Assembly (NCBI GenBank): GCA_030531005.1
Contig: JAUMTW010000001.1
Coordinates: forward strand, 327,227-391,226
Reading direction: 5' to 3'
DNA: 64,000 nucleotides
Source of the DNA: Corynebacterium sp.
GTDB lineage: Bacteria; Actinomycetota; Actinomycetes; Mycobacteriales; Mycobacteriaceae
Below, one piece after another: positions 1 to 13,670 of this stretch; the stretch's first letter is position 1; every line of letters starts with the position of its first letter. The notes beneath the pieces are model-generated. The model had not been told where the DNA came from. It saw only the letters and a program-made list of their open reading frames with translations, and searched no databases. The position numbers and the translations under genes are program-made.

Positions 1-2
1 GT

Positions 3-383
3 GCCCGCCCACCACTGGCAACCGCAAAGATCGTGGTGTGTGCAGGTCGTGGCGTTGGTTCTGCCGAGGCTATGCAAGAGCTGGTGGAGCCGCTTGCTGA
101 TGCCTTGGGGGCTGCTGTTGGGGTTACTCGCGATATCGTCGACTTGGGCTGGTACCCACCGCAGTATCAGGTGGGACAGACTGGCGTGACCGTGTCCCCA
201 GATCTGTACATTGGCCTGGGTATTTCCGGCGCTATTCAACACACCGCAGGTATGCAGACTGCAAAGCGAATTGTTGTGGTCAACAATGATGAAGATGCTG
301 CTTTCTTCCAGATTGCTGATCTGGGCATCGTAGGGGATGTAAGTACTGTGGTTCCAGAGTTAATTGCTAAACTGAACAGCTAA
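3..383 (+). CDS. etfA: Electron transfer flavoprotein alpha subunit (C-terminal part)
   Basis: This is the C-terminal part of the alpha subunit of electron transfer flavoprotein, which with EtfB passes electrons from acyl-CoA-type dehydrogenases to the quinone pool. The gene starts before the window; about 126 residues are visible. The segment GLGISGAIQHTAGM followed by an IVVVNND strand is the FAD-binding domain signature of EtfA/FixB. The stop codon overlaps the ATG of the cysteine desulfurase gene by one base (TAATG), so the two are translationally coupled in one operon, as in related actinobacteria. Family identity is secure; only the N-terminus is unseen. Confidence 0.93.
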   Translation, partial: ARPPLATAKIVVCAGRGVGSAEAMQELVEPLADALGAAVGVTRDIVDLGWYPPQYQVGQTGVTVSPDLYIGLGISGAIQHTAGMQTAKRIVVVNNDEDAAFFQIADLGIVGDVSTVVPELIAKLNS

Positions 384-1504
384 TGGAACTCTACTTTGAT
401 CACGCGGCCACCTCTCCAATGCGAGCGGTGGCTGTTGAGGCATGGACCGTAGGCAGCGCCTACGTAAACCCGGCCTCCCAGTACGCAGCGGGTCGCAAAG
501 CCCGCGCGGCTTTGGAAACCGCCCGTGAACAAATCGCACAACTGCTTGACTGTGAGCCAATCGAGGTTATTTTTACCGGATCTGGCACAGAGGCTGATGC
601 CACCGCTATTACCGGATATTGGGCTTCAAGGGAAAAGACTAATGGCGCGCAACGTGTGGTTGCGTCTCCTTTGGAGCATCCCGCGGTTCGCGAAAATGTT
701 GCCCCTCTGCCCGTGGAATATTTGGGCATTTCTCCTCAAGGGGTGGTGAATGATTTTTCCGCCCTTGAAGAGCCTGCTGCTGTGGTCACATGCATGTTGG
801 CTAATAATGAGACTGGGGCGATCCAACCGGTGGCCGAAATCGCTTCAAGGGCACGGGCAACGAATTCCCCGGTCCACATTGATGCCGTGCAGGCTGTTGG
901 TCACATTCCGGTGAGCTTTCGACAGCTGGGTACTACGACTTTGGCGGCGAGTGCTCATAAGTTTGGTGGTCCACGTGGTGTTGGTTTGCTGTTGGCTTCG
1001 CGTTCGCCCATCCCTGCGGCGTTGATACGTGGTGGGGGTCAGGAGCGTGGTTTGCGTTCGGGCACTGTGGATGTTGCGGGTGCGATGGCAACAGCCGCTG
1101 CCCTTGAAGAAGCTTGTGCAGAGATGGAAGCTGAAGCGCAGCGTTTAAGCCAGCTGCGTGACATTTTGAGGGCTGGCATCGTAGAGCAAGTCTCGGATGT
1201 GGTAGTCCATACTCCAGAGGTGGCGCTTCCTGGTCATTTGCATGTGTCGTTCCCGGGTGCGGAGGGGGACAGCCTCATTATGCTTTTAGATCATGCGGGA
1301 TTTTCTGCTTCTACTGGATCGGCATGTTCCCAGGGTGTTAATCGCGCCAGCGAGGTGCTGTTGGCTATGGGTGTTTCGGAGCAGGTGGCTCGGGGGGCGA
1401 TTCGATTCAGCCTGGGCCGCACAAATACCCGGGAAGAAGTTGATCTGCTGTTGAAGGTATTGCCGGACCTGGTTGCCCGTGCTCGACTGGCGGGGATGGC
1501 CTAA
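383..1504 (+). CDS. iscS: Cysteine desulfurase, IscS/NifS family
   Basis: This is a PLP-dependent cysteine desulfurase of 373 residues that releases sulfur from cysteine as an enzyme-bound persulfide for Fe-S cluster and thiolated-tRNA synthesis. The PLP lysine is in SAHKFGGPRG (about residue 193) and the persulfide cysteine in STGSACSQG (about residue 315); the N-terminal FDHAATSP is also typical. The length is slightly short but within the class. It overlaps etfA by one base and is followed, after a convergent gene, by mnmA, which uses IscS sulfur; that is the likely partner. Its stop codon interlocks with the stop of the opposing methyltransferase gene. Confidence 0.93.
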   Translation: MELYFDHAATSPMRAVAVEAWTVGSAYVNPASQYAAGRKARAALETAREQIAQLLDCEPIEVIFTGSGTEADATAITGYWASREKTNGAQRVVASPLEHPAVRENVAPLPVEYLGISPQGVVNDFSALEEPAAVVTCMLANNETGAIQPVAEIASRARATNSPVHIDAVQAVGHIPVSFRQLGTTTLAASAHKFGGPRGVGLLLASRSPIPAALIRGGGQERGLRSGTVDVAGAMATAAALEEACAEMEAEAQRLSQLRDILRAGIVEQVSDVVVHTPEVALPGHLHVSFPGAEGDSLIMLLDHAGFSASTGSACSQGVNRASEVLLAMGVSEQVARGAIRFSLGRTNTREEVDLLLKVLPDLVARARLAGMA

Positions 1505-2352
1505 AGGGAAAGATACGGTTGGGCAGAGTTCGCAAACTGCAGGCACCACTCGTGGTCGCGGAATCCCGCCGGAATCGGATCTGTGCGCAAAATCCTTTCA
1601 AGGGAGGGGCTAGGCTCAATCGGTCGTTTACTGCCGAGCAGGACAATATTCCCGTAGCGTCGCCCCTTTAACATTGCTGGGTCGGCAACCGCTGCTAAAT
1701 GTGGATACACTTTTGCCATGGTTGCTAACTCCGACCGTGCGTGGGTGAGGTCGCGGTGGTCTCCGCAATTGGCTACATATATCCCGTTTTCTTCAAGGGA
1801 GGCAGCACATTGCTGGTGGAATTCCAGAGTGCAGAGTTCCCTTGGTGTGGTGTCAGGCGCGAAGACATCGCGAATAATGATGTCTCGGCTCGCTTCCCGA
1901 AAATCGCGGACGGCCACCGCCGCATCGGCGACGCGTATCTTTAGGCGGGGCGCCTTGGGCAGATTGAACCAGTCACGTACCAAAGTCGCCAATGTGGCAT
2001 CGACTTCGATGACGGTGTTCTTCGAGCCCGGGTAGGTTGCGACGAACCAGCGCGCGAGACTACATGCTCCGCCTCCAAGGTGGGTGACGCGCAAACTATA
2101 TGGTGGGGGATTGATCGCCAGAAAGTCTTGAATGCAGGCGGTCATCCATCGCATATATTCAAAAGCGAGGTCACTCGGATCGGTGTTGATATGGCTGGAA
2201 GGGACACCATTGACGTAGATCTCCCAGGCATTGTTGCCGTAAGGGTCGCGTTTCAGTTCCACTTCACCGGTACTAATGGAATAGATTCCGGCCTCTGGTG
2301 TTGCGCTTGATGATGTTGTTTGCGAGCTGCCCCGCTTTTTCCGAGAACCCAT
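1501..2352 (-). CDS. Spermidine synthase-like SAM-dependent methyltransferase-fold protein
   Basis: The 283-residue protein has the Rossmann fold of spermidine synthase-like proteins: a HLGGGACSLAR glycine-rich loop for the nucleotide cofactor, an acidic VIEVDATL strand, and DIIIRDVFAPDTTP at the position of the catalytic loop. Such stand-alone spermine/spermidine synthase-like proteins are common in actinobacteria, and most have no proven polyamine activity, so the substrate is unknown. The ATG at 2350–2352 was chosen because a GAAGG sequence lies just upstream and the longer in-frame extension has no family-like sequence. The gene starts 87 bases from the divergent mnmA and ends with a 4-base overlap into iscS. 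Confidence 0.72.
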   Translation of the reverse strand: MGSRKKRGSSQTTSSSATPEAGIYSISTGEVELKRDPYGNNAWEIYVNGVPSSHINTDPSDLAFEYMRWMTACIQDFLAINPPPYSLRVTHLGGGACSLARWFVATYPGSKNTVIEVDATLATLVRDWFNLPKAPRLKIRVADAAVAVRDFREASRDIIIRDVFAPDTTPRELCTLEFHQQCAASLEENGIYVANCGDHRDLTHARSELATMAKVYPHLAAVADPAMLKGRRYGNIVLLGSKRPIEPSPSLERILRTDPIPAGFRDHEWCLQFANSAQPYLSL

Positions 2353-2439
2353 AACCTTCAAGGATACTTGAGGCACAAGCAGGCAAGCGCGTAGAGTGAC
2401 CACAGCTAGCCCCAAAAGCTCTTCAAGGAGGAATTTTTC

Positions 2440-3537
2440 ATGCGAGTACTCGCAGCCATGAGCGGCGGCGTCGATTCGGCGGTCGCTGCGGCCCGGGCTG
2501 TTGCCGCCGGCCACGAGGTTATCGGTGTGCATCTGGCATTGTCGCGAGATCCGCAAGCAGTGCGCGAGTCTTCGCGTGGTTGCTGCTCCTTGGAGGATTC
2601 TGCTGATGCTCGTCGTGTGTGTGATGCGCTAGGCATCCCATTTTATGTCTGGGATTTCTCGGATCGCTTCAAGGAGGATGTGATCGATGATTTCATCGCT
2701 TCCTACGAGGCGGGCGAGACTCCGAACCCTTGCTTGCGCTGTAATGAGAAGATTAAGTTTACGGCTCTCTTGGAGCGCGGGATGGCGCTAGGGTTTGATG
2801 CTGTGGTCACTGGCCATTATGCGCAGCTCACTCAGCCAGAGGATGGCGGGGATGGGTATTTGCGTCGCGCGATTGATCCGGATAAAGATCAGTCGTATGT
2901 GTTGGGTGTTCTCGGGGAAAAAGAGATTGCGCATTGCATGTTTCCCGTGGGTGATACCAAGAAGCCTCAGATCCGTGAGGAGGCCGCTGAGATGGGCTTC
3001 GCGGTGGCGAAAAAGCCCGACAGCTATGACATTTGTTTCATTCCAGATGGCAATACGCAGGCTTTTTTGGGCAAGCACATTGGATTGCGTCCGGGCATGA
3101 TCGTTGATACTGCCGGTAATGAACTGCGCGAGCATGATGGGGCGTGGAATTATACGATTGGCCAGCGTAAAGGCTTGGACATTAAACAGCCTGCTGCTGA
3201 TGGCAAGCCGCGGTACGTTACCGATATTAATGCGGCCACTGGCGTGGTGACCGTGGGATCGCGCGCTGACCTTAAAGTCCGCTCCCTTGAAGCAGATCGC
3301 TTGAAGTATTTGCACCCGGCGATGGATGGCAGCTTTGATGCTGAGGTACAGGTGCGGGCCCATGGCTCTGTAGTTCCATGTCACGTTGTGGTGGATCGGA
3401 CAGCTGACCGCATGAACGTGGAGCTTTCCGAGGAATTATCTGGGGTGGCCCGTGGCCAGGCCGCCGTCATCTACCTGCCGGATCCAGACGGCGACATTGT
3501 TTTAGGCTCGGGCACTATTTGTGCAACCGCGCGCTAG
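2440..3537 (+). CDS. mnmA: tRNA-specific 2-thiouridylase MnmA
   Basis: MnmA (365 residues) installs the 2-thio group on wobble uridine of tRNA-Lys, -Glu and -Gln using ATP and sulfur relayed from a cysteine desulfurase. The PP-loop motif [10 protein letters not shown] is at the N-terminus. The two catalytic cysteines are visible: [12 protein letters not shown] (about residue 97) and [10 protein letters not shown] (about residue 200). A strong Shine-Dalgarno (AAGGAGG) sits 9 bases before the ATG and overlaps a copy of the CTTCAAGG motif. It follows iscS on the same strand, interrupted only by a convergent gene, and its stop interlocks with galE. Confidence 0.96.
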   Translation: MRVLAAMSGGVDSAVAAARAVAAGHEVIGVHLALSRDPQAVRESSRGCCSLEDSADARRVCDALGIPFYVWDFSDRFKEDVIDDFIASYEAGETPNPCLRCNEKIKFTALLERGMALGFDAVVTGHYAQLTQPEDGGDGYLRRAIDPDKDQSYVLGVLGEKEIAHCMFPVGDTKKPQIREEAAEMGFAVAKKPDSYDICFIPDGNTQAFLGKHIGLRPGMIVDTAGNELREHDGAWNYTIGQRKGLDIKQPAADGKPRYVTDINAATGVVTVGSRADLKVRSLEADRLKYLHPAMDGSFDAEVQVRAHGSVVPCHVVVDRTADRMNVELSEELSGVARGQAAVIYLPDPDGDIVLGSGTICATAR

Positions 3538-4517
3538 TTTGCAGCTTTTAGTCCCTGTAGGCCGACTTTAGAGGTGTATTCCCAGGCATCGGTAACGATC
3601 GTGCGTAGGTCGGTGTGCTTGGGCTCCCAGCCGCGCTCCGCGATGAAGCGCTCCGAAGATGCTACAAGGATGGTGGGGTCTCCGGCACGACGTGGCGCGA
3701 TTTCCGCGGGGATTTCGTGTCCGGTCACCTCACGGCACATCTCAATGACTTCTTTGACTGAATAGCCAGTGCCGGATCCGAGATTATAGATGTGGTGCTC
3801 ACCTGGCGTATTCGCGGCGGCTGCTAGTAGGTGGGCATCGGCGAGATCCTTGATGTGAATGTAGTCGCGAATGCAGGTTCCATCTGGCGTATTCCAGTCA
3901 TCACCGAAGATTTTGATGTGGTCGCGATGCCCCAACGCCACTTGCAGGATCAGCGGAATGATGTGTGTCTCAATGCGTCGGTTTTCGCCTGCCCCGCCAT
4001 AGGCTCCGGCCACATTGAAGTATCGCAGGGACGTCGCCGCTAATCCATACGCCTTTGCATAGGACTCGATCATGTAATCAATCGAGAGCTTTGTAGCCCC
4101 GTAGGTATTAGTGGGCTGGGTGGGGAAGTCCTCGGTAATTGGCACACGAGCCGGATCGCCATAGGTTGCGGCTGTTGAGGAGAAGACTAGATTATTTATT
4201 TTATTTTCCCGCATAGCTTCGAGCAGGGCGAGGGTAGTGACCACATTGTCTTCCCAGTACTCATCCGGGACTTCCATCGATTCGCCTACAAGGGAGCGGG
4301 CTGCACAATGGATGACAGCGTCTGGCTTGTAGGTCGCGCAGACTTCGTTTGCCACCGTTGCAATATTGCCCTCGACAAACGTTGCTGCCTCCGGCAAGGC
4401 TTCCTTGTTTCCGGTGGTGAGGTTATCGACGATGATGACCTCATTATTTTCTTCAAGGAGAACCCGAGCGATTACGCTGCCCACATATCCGGCACCACCC
4501 GTAACTAAGAATTTCAT
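3534..4517 (-). CDS. galE: UDP-glucose 4-epimerase
   Basis: GalE interconverts UDP-glucose and UDP-galactose; in corynebacteria the product feeds arabinogalactan synthesis. The 327-residue protein is an extended short-chain dehydrogenase: NAD-binding TGGAGYVGS at the N-terminus, the catalytic Ser in SSTAATYG and the YGATK motif (Tyr/Lys pair). The ATG at 4515–4517 is preceded by AGAAAGG; a 12-codon upstream extension would lose this site and add non-homologous residues. It converges on mnmA with a 4-base stop overlap and diverges from the MetE-like gene with about 55 bases between starts. Confidence 0.95.
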   Translation of the reverse strand: MKFLVTGGAGYVGSVIARVLLEENNEVIIVDNLTTGNKEALPEAATFVEGNIATVANEVCATYKPDAVIHCAARSLVGESMEVPDEYWEDNVVTTLALLEAMRENKINNLVFSSTAATYGDPARVPITEDFPTQPTNTYGATKLSIDYMIESYAKAYGLAATSLRYFNVAGAYGGAGENRRIETHIIPLILQVALGHRDHIKIFGDDWNTPDGTCIRDYIHIKDLADAHLLAAAANTPGEHHIYNLGSGTGYSVKEVIEMCREVTGHEIPAEIAPRRAGDPTILVASSERFIAERGWEPKHTDLRTIVTDAWEYTSKVGLQGLKAAN

Positions 4518-4572
4518 CGCAACTGCCTTTCTTGTAGAATTTTGCTGCACTCAAGTTTAGCAAGGGGCGTTG

Positions 4573-5516
4573 ATGGATAGTTTTGCTTTAGCTCCATTTC
4601 CGGGGCTTTCCATACCCGCAGCTATGGAAGTTGTCCTAGGAGAGACCGGGTCGAATTGCGCCCTGCCGTTGCTTTCACAACGAGGCATCCGTGGTTCTGA
4701 GATTGCGCGTACCTTAAGCTTGTTGCCGGATTTGCCTTTTGAGCTTGGCCCTCGTGGTTGGCGGCTCAGCGCTCGTCCACAGCGTATCACCTATCAGATG
4801 CGAGCATTGTGGGAATCCGACTTGGAAGATTTTGAGCGGGTGCTTACCCCAGTCATTGATGGGGTGTCGGTGCCGCGGCCGGAAACGACATTGCGGGTGG
4901 TCGGCCCATGGACATTGGCGTGTGCGGTAGAGATGCCGAATGGGCATCGAGCCGTGACAGATTTTGGGGCTGCTCGTGAATTGCGGGAGCACCTCCTAGC
5001 AGGAATCCAAGGGGGATTTGATTATGTCATTTTTTGTGAGCCGGCCATACCTGCCCTCCTTGAAGGTAAAGTGCCCGGCGCGCATGATTTTGAAGTAATT
5101 GCGCAGCGTACTCCGGAGCAGTTAGCTCGATTCTTGGAGCCGTTCGCGGAACTGGATGTGCAGGTGGTTGTGCATACGCCTGGCCATCATAGTGCGGCGC
5201 ATATCGCTCGATTGGCGCAGCTGCCCAAAGCTATCATTGATCCAATTCATACTGTGGGCACGGCAATTTTGGATGAGTGGGGTTTTGCGCTCGCTCAGGG
5301 GTTGGAACCAATTTTTGTGATAAATCCCCTTCAAGAGGCGCGGGCTGCCGCTATCAAATTAGCGCGTTGGATCGACCAGCTACAATTGCCGCGCGAGTTG
5401 CTCACCACCACAGCGTTGACCACTGAGCATATTGGGCAAGATTTGACGCAAACTGCGCGCAATCTTGCCATGGTGCAACAATGCACGGACATGCTCCACC
5501 GCGATGCGGGGGATCT

Positions 5517-5520
<4 letters not shown>
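4573..5520 (+). CDS. MetE-like (cobalamin-independent methionine synthase superfamily) protein
   Basis: A 315-residue protein of the UROD/MetE-like TIM-barrel superfamily, matching the short 'methionine synthase' family protein that lies near ligA and mnmA in mycobacteria and corynebacteria. It begins with FPGLSIPAAM, like the C-terminal barrel of MetE. The zinc-binding His-x-Cys motif of true MetE is not evident: the corresponding strand reads VQVVVHTPGHHS. It is therefore unlikely to be a standard methionine synthase, and its reaction is unknown. The ATG at 4573 is used because AAGGGG lies 7 bases upstream. The gene ends in a 4-base overlap with the exonuclease gene. Confidence 0.7.
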
Positions 5521-8992
<3,472 letters not shown>

Positions 8993-9298
8993 TTTAAACC
9001 TTTCAGTCGAATTTGCCGGTAAAACCCGCAATTGTCTGTGCCTACCCATCCTACGCATAAACCTTGTTCAAGCATAGGGCGCAGGCTGATTCTGGTAGTG
9101 GCTCCCACCTTGAGGTGAAAATGCACTAAGATAGCTGCAGGTATTTTTATGCACCGATAACCCCTTGAAGCGACGGTAGCGAGGAAATGCCTGCACGCGG
9201 GCGTCAAACTGTGCAAGCGTGGAGTGCAACCTAGAAAAACCTGCTGCCAATTCCTTCAAGGGGGAGTCTCAGAATTTGATTAGAAAAGGATCGACGAC
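8993..9298. other. Intergenic region between ACT protein and gatC
   Basis: This divergent intergenic space has no credible gene. It carries two copies of the CTTCAAGG motif (near 9162 on the minus strand and 9252 on the plus strand) and an AAAGGA Shine-Dalgarno just before gatC. A TAAGAT near 9128 could be a -10 box, but no well-placed -35 is visible. Confidence 0.5.
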
Positions 9299-9601
9299 GT
9301 GCCAGAGATTTCGCGCGACGAAGTCGCTCACTTGGCCAAGCTAGCTCGCCTCGCTTTAAGCGAGGAGGAGCTGGATCAATTTGCAGAGCAAATTGATGGC
9401 ATCATCGCCAATGTGAGTGCTGTACAGCAGGTAGCCGCCAATGGGGTGGAACCCATGAGCCACCCGCACGCGATTACTAACCCGATGCGAGAAGACGTGG
9501 TGGATCAGCGCTTGACTCCCGAGCAAGCCTTGGATCAGGCGCCACACGTGGAGGAGCAGCGCTTCGCCGTACCACAGATTTTGGGAGAGGATGCATCATG
9601 A
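9299..9601 (+). CDS. gatC: Glutamyl/aspartyl-tRNA amidotransferase subunit C
   Basis: GatC (100 residues) is the small scaffold subunit of the GatCAB amidotransferase, which converts Glu-tRNA(Gln) and Asp-tRNA(Asn) to the amidated forms. The sequence [19 protein letters not shown] is the family's N-terminal helix signature. The start is a GTG with AAAAGGA upstream. Its TGA overlaps the ATG of gatA (ATGA), showing translational coupling. Confidence 0.95.
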   Translation: MPEISRDEVAHLAKLARLALSEEELDQFAEQIDGIIANVSAVQQVAANGVEPMSHPHAITNPMREDVVDQRLTPEQALDQAPHVEEQRFAVPQILGEDAS

Positions 9602-11082
9602 CTTCGTATTTAGTGCCCGAATCCGGGCTGGTATCCCTCAGCGCTGCGGAGTTGGCCTCCAAGATTCAAGGTGGGGAAGTAAGCTCGCGTGAGGTCACCC
9701 AAGCGCACTTAGATCGTATTGCAGAAACTGATGGCGCTCTCAACGCTTTCTTGCACGTTGGTGCCGAAGAAGCGTTGGCAGCGGCCGATGCCGTGGATGC
9801 CTCGTTGGCGCAGGGCGAAGCTCCTGCTTCGGCATTAGCCGGAGTCCCTATCGCCTTGAAGGATGTTTTTGTCACTACCGATGCTCCTACTACTTGTGCC
9901 TCTAAGATTTTGGAAGGCTACCAGGCGCCCTATGATGCGACAGTGACCGCCAAGCTTCGCGCTGCGGGCATTCCAATTCTAGGCAAGACCAATATGGATG
10001 AGTTCGCCATGGGCTCTTCCACCGAGAACTCGGCTTTTGGCCCAACCCACAACCCATGGGATCTGAACCGCACCCCCGGTGGCTCTGGTGGCGGCACTTC
10101 TGCTGCTTTAGCTTCTGGCCAGGCACCGTTAGGCATTGGCACCGATACTGGTGGCTCGATTCGCCAGCCTGCTGCTTTGACTAATACTGTTGGCGTGAAG
10201 CCTACGTATGGCACTGTGTCGCGCTATGGTTTGGTTGCGTGCGCATCTTCGCTGGATCAGGGGGGTCCTTGTGGCCGTACCGTGCTGGATACCGCTATGC
10301 TGCATGAGGTTATTGCAGGACATGACCCTTTGGATGCCACCAGCGTGCGCAAAGATGTTCCAGATGTGGTTGCAGCGGCTCGGAACGGCGCTCGAGGCGA
10401 TCTGCGTGGCGTGAAGATTGGTGTGGTCAAGCAATTCGATCGCGAAGGCTATCAGCCAGGTGTCCTGGAGCAATTCCACAAGGCTGTGGTGCAGCTCACG
10501 GAGCAAGGGGCAGAGATTGTTGAAGTCGATTGCCCACACTTCGATGAAGCCTTGGCTGCCTACTATCTGATTCTTCCTTGTGAGGTGTCTTCCAACCTAG
10601 CCCGCTTTGATGGCATGCGCTATGGATTGCGCGTTGGTGATGATGGCACCCACTCAGCTGAAGAGGTTATGGCGATGACCCGTGCTGCTGGCTTTGGCCC
10701 CGAAGTTAAACGCCGCATTATTTTGGGCACCTATGCGCTCTCTGTGGGCTACTACGACGCCTACTATCTGCAGGCACAGCGCGTACGTACTCTCATCTCC
10801 CAGGACTTCCAGCAGGCCTTTGAGCAGGTTGATGCCCTGATTTCGCCAACTACTCCGACCACCGCCTTCAACTTGGGTGAAAAGGTCAGTGATCCATTGG
10901 CGATGTACAACTTCGACCTGTGCACGCTGCCACTGAATCTGGCAGGACTGTGTGGCATGTCTGTTCCTGCTGGCCTTGCTTCGGATTCGCAGCTGCCCGT
11001 GGGATTGCAGATCATGGCGCCTGCATTTGAGGATGATCGACTTTATAAGATTGGTGCCGCTTTTGAGGCTGGCCGCTCCTAA
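9598..11082 (+). CDS. gatA: Glutamyl/aspartyl-tRNA amidotransferase subunit A
   Basis: GatA (494 residues) is the amidase-signature subunit that hydrolyses glutamine and passes ammonia to GatB. The Ser-cisSer-Lys catalytic set is visible: Lys in PIALKDVF (about residue 84), the Gly/Ser-rich block [10 protein letters not shown] and the nucleophile in [11 protein letters not shown]. It is coupled to gatC, while gatB lies 5.6 kb away behind pfkA and the Dcu gene, a split seen in other actinobacteria. A hairpin terminator follows directly. Confidence 0.97.
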   Translation: MTSYLVPESGLVSLSAAELASKIQGGEVSSREVTQAHLDRIAETDGALNAFLHVGAEEALAAADAVDASLAQGEAPASALAGVPIALKDVFVTTDAPTTCASKILEGYQAPYDATVTAKLRAAGIPILGKTNMDEFAMGSSTENSAFGPTHNPWDLNRTPGGSGGGTSAALASGQAPLGIGTDTGGSIRQPAALTNTVGVKPTYGTVSRYGLVACASSLDQGGPCGRTVLDTAMLHEVIAGHDPLDATSVRKDVPDVVAAARNGARGDLRGVKIGVVKQFDREGYQPGVLEQFHKAVVQLTEQGAEIVEVDCPHFDEALAAYYLILPCEVSSNLARFDGMRYGLRVGDDGTHSAEEVMAMTRAAGFGPEVKRRIILGTYALSVGYYDAYYLQAQRVRTLISQDFQQAFEQVDALISPTTPTTAFNLGEKVSDPLAMYNFDLCTLPLNLAGLCGMSVPAGLASDSQLPVGLQIMAPAFEDDRLYKIGAAFEAGRS

Positions 11083-11093
11083 AAGCCTTGCCG

Positions 11094-11131
11094 AAAAGAC
11101 CCGCTCCCTTGAAGGGAAGCGGGTCTTTTTT
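11094..11131 (+). terminator. Rho-independent terminator after gatA
   Basis: GACCCGCTCCC and GGGAAGCGGGTC pair with one bulged base around a TTGAA loop, followed by a run of six T. The loop and inner stem make up the palindrome CCCTTGAAGGG, a copy of the CTTCAAGG motif. Confidence 0.88.
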
Positions 11132-11146
11132 CTGGGGAGAAACGGA

Positions 11147-11620
11147 TTAGAATTTCAAGAGGAAAACGTTCCATTCTCCATCAGTTCGTACAAATTCGAA
11201 GCCCTTTGCTTCGTAGATCTTTTGGGCGCCACCATTGTTGGTGTGGACACATAGGCTTACCCCTGGAATGCCGCGTTCTTGGAGCTGGGCAAATAGCGCT
11301 GTGAACAGGGCACTGGCCAAACCTTGGCCGCGGAAACGGTTGTCAATAGCGATCGCGAGTTCTGGGTACTCTTCGGCTACGAATCCAGTACCGTGGTTGT
11401 CCGCGTCACCCCACAGATACCAAATCGCGCCGGCAGGGATGCCGTTGTCGTCACTTGCGAGCACGCCATCAGTGGGCTGCCAATTACCAATATAGAAAGG
11501 CAAGCCCTCGCGGAAGTCTGCGGGCAGGTCGGCCTGTTCATTGCCGAAGACCTCAGTGAGGTAGTTCAGCCGTTTGATGTAAGTGACATCTTCATTGTTG
11601 GTAGTACGGATCTCAAACAT
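11147..11620 (-). CDS. GNAT-family N-acetyltransferase
   Basis: A 157-residue acetyltransferase with the acetyl-CoA-binding motif A visible as DNRFRGQGLASALF and a following NNGGAQKIYEAKGFEFV segment (motif B), typical of GNAT enzymes. The substrate cannot be told from sequence. The ATG at 11618–11620 has GAAGG at a good distance; the longer frame upstream overlaps the promoter side of the MFS gene and is not family-like. The gene is convergent with gatA across the terminator and divergent from the MFS transporter, perhaps a resistance-type pair. Confidence 0.82.
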   Translation of the reverse strand: MFEIRTTNNEDVTYIKRLNYLTEVFGNEQADLPADFREGLPFYIGNWQPTDGVLASDDNGIPAGAIWYLWGDADNHGTGFVAEEYPELAIAIDNRFRGQGLASALFTALFAQLQERGIPGVSLCVHTNNGGAQKIYEAKGFEFVRTDGEWNVFLLKF

Positions 11621-11733
11621 AGCACCTTCGATCTTACCGATTTTCCCTTCAAGGAGGTGGTGTAAGGTTATGAGGTATTTGCCTGCCGGAACCTCTCCTC
11701 CAGGCACCTGGAATAATTTATGGAAGGCAGGCA

Positions 11734-13182
11734 ATGATTCAGCGCATTGACCCTAAATCAACTCCGGCGTTGCCTCTACCGGAGGCACAGGCCTGGCCAG
11801 CATTGATCGCCTTGTGCATTGGATTCTTCATGATCCTTTTGGATCAAACCATCGTGGCTGTGGCCACCCCTGTGCTGCAGGCGGAGTTGAATGCCAGCTA
11901 CAGCGAAATCATCTGGGTTACTTCTGCCTATTTGCTCACCTTCGCTGTGCCACTGCTGATTACAGGGCGCCTGGGTGATCGCTATGGGGCGCGCTCCATG
12001 TACATCACCGGTATGATGATCTTTACTTTGAGCTCGCTTGCCTGCGGGCTAGCCGGCAGTATGACCCTACTGATTATTGCGCGCGCGATTCAGGGTTTCG
12101 GTGCCTCGCTACTTACCCCGCAGACCATGAGCGTAATTAACCGCATTTTTGCGAAGGAACGCCGCGGGGCAGCTTTGGGTGTGTGGGGCACAGTCGCTGG
12201 GCTTGCAGGCCTTACTGGGCCGTTGCTCGGAGGGCTGATCACCGAGGCCTTTGGGTGGCAGTGGATTTTCTTTATTAATCTGCCCCTTGGCGTTATTTCT
12301 GTAATTGCGGTTTGGGCGTTTGTGCCGAATATGGAAAAACTGGAACGTGGCATCGATATTTGGAGCATGGTGCTCTCGGTACTTGCAGTTTTTGCTATTG
12401 TCTATGCTTTGCAAGAGGGGGAAACGGCCCAGTGGACTTGGTGGGTCTGGGCCTTGATCATCGTGGGCATAGTATTGGTGTATGTTTTCCTACGCCGCCA
12501 GCGTTACTGCGAGCTGCAAGGCAAAGAGCCATTGATGCCTTTAAGCCTGTGGAAGAATCGTAACTTCGCTTTCGGCAATCTTGGTATTGCAGCCATGGGT
12601 TTTGCGGTAGCCGGTACTCCACTGCCAATGATGTTGTATTACCAGGGTGTGCATGATTTAACGCCACTGCATGCTGGCTTGATGATGGCCCCACAGGCGA
12701 TTGTGTCGGCTGTTCTTTCGCCATTCGTAGGCCGGCTTGCGGACAAAATCTCGCCAGCTTTGTTATCGGCCGGTGGTTTTGCAGTCTACGGGCTGTCTTT
12801 CTTGCTGCTCGGTGTCTGTATGATGCAGCAGGCTTCACTGTGGTGGTTTGGAGCGATTATGGTGGTCAGCGGTTTGGGCACCTCATTTGTGTGGTCGCCG
12901 AATTCGACTTTGACGATGCGTGATGTGCCTTTAGCGCAGATGGGTGCTTCTTCGGGGGTGTACAACACAACCCGGCAGGTGGGCTCAGTGTTGGGCTCGG
13001 CTGCCATCGGTGCGGTCTTGCAGTGGCGAATAGCTGCAACCGAATTCGCCACAGCATATGGGCAGGCGATTTTCCTAGCTACGGTGATTCTTTTTGTTGG
13101 TGTTACGGCAAGTTTGTATAGCCATAAGCATGTGGTCGCTCAGCGTACTGCGGACACTGCAAGCGGCCGCATTGGTAAGTAG
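11734..13182 (+). CDS. MFS drug transporter, DHA2 (14-TM) family
   Basis: A 482-residue major facilitator exporter of the EmrB/QacA type with 14 predicted membrane segments. Family landmarks are LDQTIVAVATPVLQ in TM1, GRLGDRYGARSMY after TM2, and QGFGASLLTPQTMSVI (motif C-like region). It probably exports a toxic compound by proton antiport; the substrate is unknown. GGAAGG-like sequence lies 10 bases before the ATG. The stop is only 3 bases from the stop of the opposing small membrane protein gene. Confidence 0.88.
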   Translation: MIQRIDPKSTPALPLPEAQAWPALIALCIGFFMILLDQTIVAVATPVLQAELNASYSEIIWVTSAYLLTFAVPLLITGRLGDRYGARSMYITGMMIFTLSSLACGLAGSMTLLIIARAIQGFGASLLTPQTMSVINRIFAKERRGAALGVWGTVAGLAGLTGPLLGGLITEAFGWQWIFFINLPLGVISVIAVWAFVPNMEKLERGIDIWSMVLSVLAVFAIVYALQEGETAQWTWWVWALIIVGIVLVYVFLRRQRYCELQGKEPLMPLSLWKNRNFAFGNLGIAAMGFAVAGTPLPMMLYYQGVHDLTPLHAGLMMAPQAIVSAVLSPFVGRLADKISPALLSAGGFAVYGLSFLLLGVCMMQQASLWWFGAIMVVSGLGTSFVWSPNSTLTMRDVPLAQMGASSGVYNTTRQVGSVLGSAAIGAVLQWRIAATEFATAYGQAIFLATVILFVGVTASLYSHKHVVAQRTADTASGRIGK

Positions 13183-13185
13183 CAG

Positions 13186-13506
13186 TTAGTTTTGCTTCGA
13201 ATCAGCAAGCACATGTGCGGCACCTGCAGCGGCTGCGGTCACGCTTAGTACGGCAGGCCAAGCGCCGATCTTCTTTGCAAGCGGGTGGCTTACCCCAAAG
13301 GCACCGACATAGGTGCCGACCAGGCCGGCAGCGATTGCAGGGCCACGTTTGCTCCAGCTGCGGGTGGCGTACCCACCGGCAGCCGCGAGAATGACTGCGC
13401 CGAGCGGACGGATGCCCGTCTCACGTGCAGTGATCCAGCCGCCGATCAGCCCAGTGGCTACAAGGGCAGAGGTATGGACATCAGTTGCGTTCTTCAGCGT
13501 CTTCAT
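13186..13506 (-). CDS. Small hydrophobic protein of unknown function
   Basis: A 106-residue protein rich in Ala and Gly with three to four short hydrophobic stretches (for example LVATGLIGGWITA, GAVILAAAGGYA, AIAAGLVGTYVGAF), so probably an integral membrane protein. No known family was recognised. A TACACT box 9 bases before the ATG suggests a very short or absent leader. It converges on the MFS gene. Confidence 0.6.
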   Translation of the reverse strand: MKTLKNATDVHTSALVATGLIGGWITARETGIRPLGAVILAAAGGYATRSWSKRGPAIAAGLVGTYVGAFGVSHPLAKKIGAWPAVLSVTAAAAGAAHVLADSKQN

Positions 13507-13657
13507 AGTTTCGATAGTGTAGCGCTATTTTTTGAACATGGAACAGAAAATTGCAATTAACACCACAACTGATGCGCGTTTTTGTGGTCTTGTGTGGCAA
13601 TGGCCACTAAAGCGGGCTGGATGTATGTTTGGACGGGCAATTTAAGCGGTGAATAGT

Positions 13658-13670
13658 TAAACTGGGACAC
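13658..13670 (+). promoter_or_regulatory. Putative -10 box of pfkA (leaderless)
   Basis: TAAACT at 13658–13663 lies 7 bases before the pfkA ATG and there is no Shine-Dalgarno, so transcription probably begins at the start codon. The upstream 150 bases contain no gene. Confidence 0.55.
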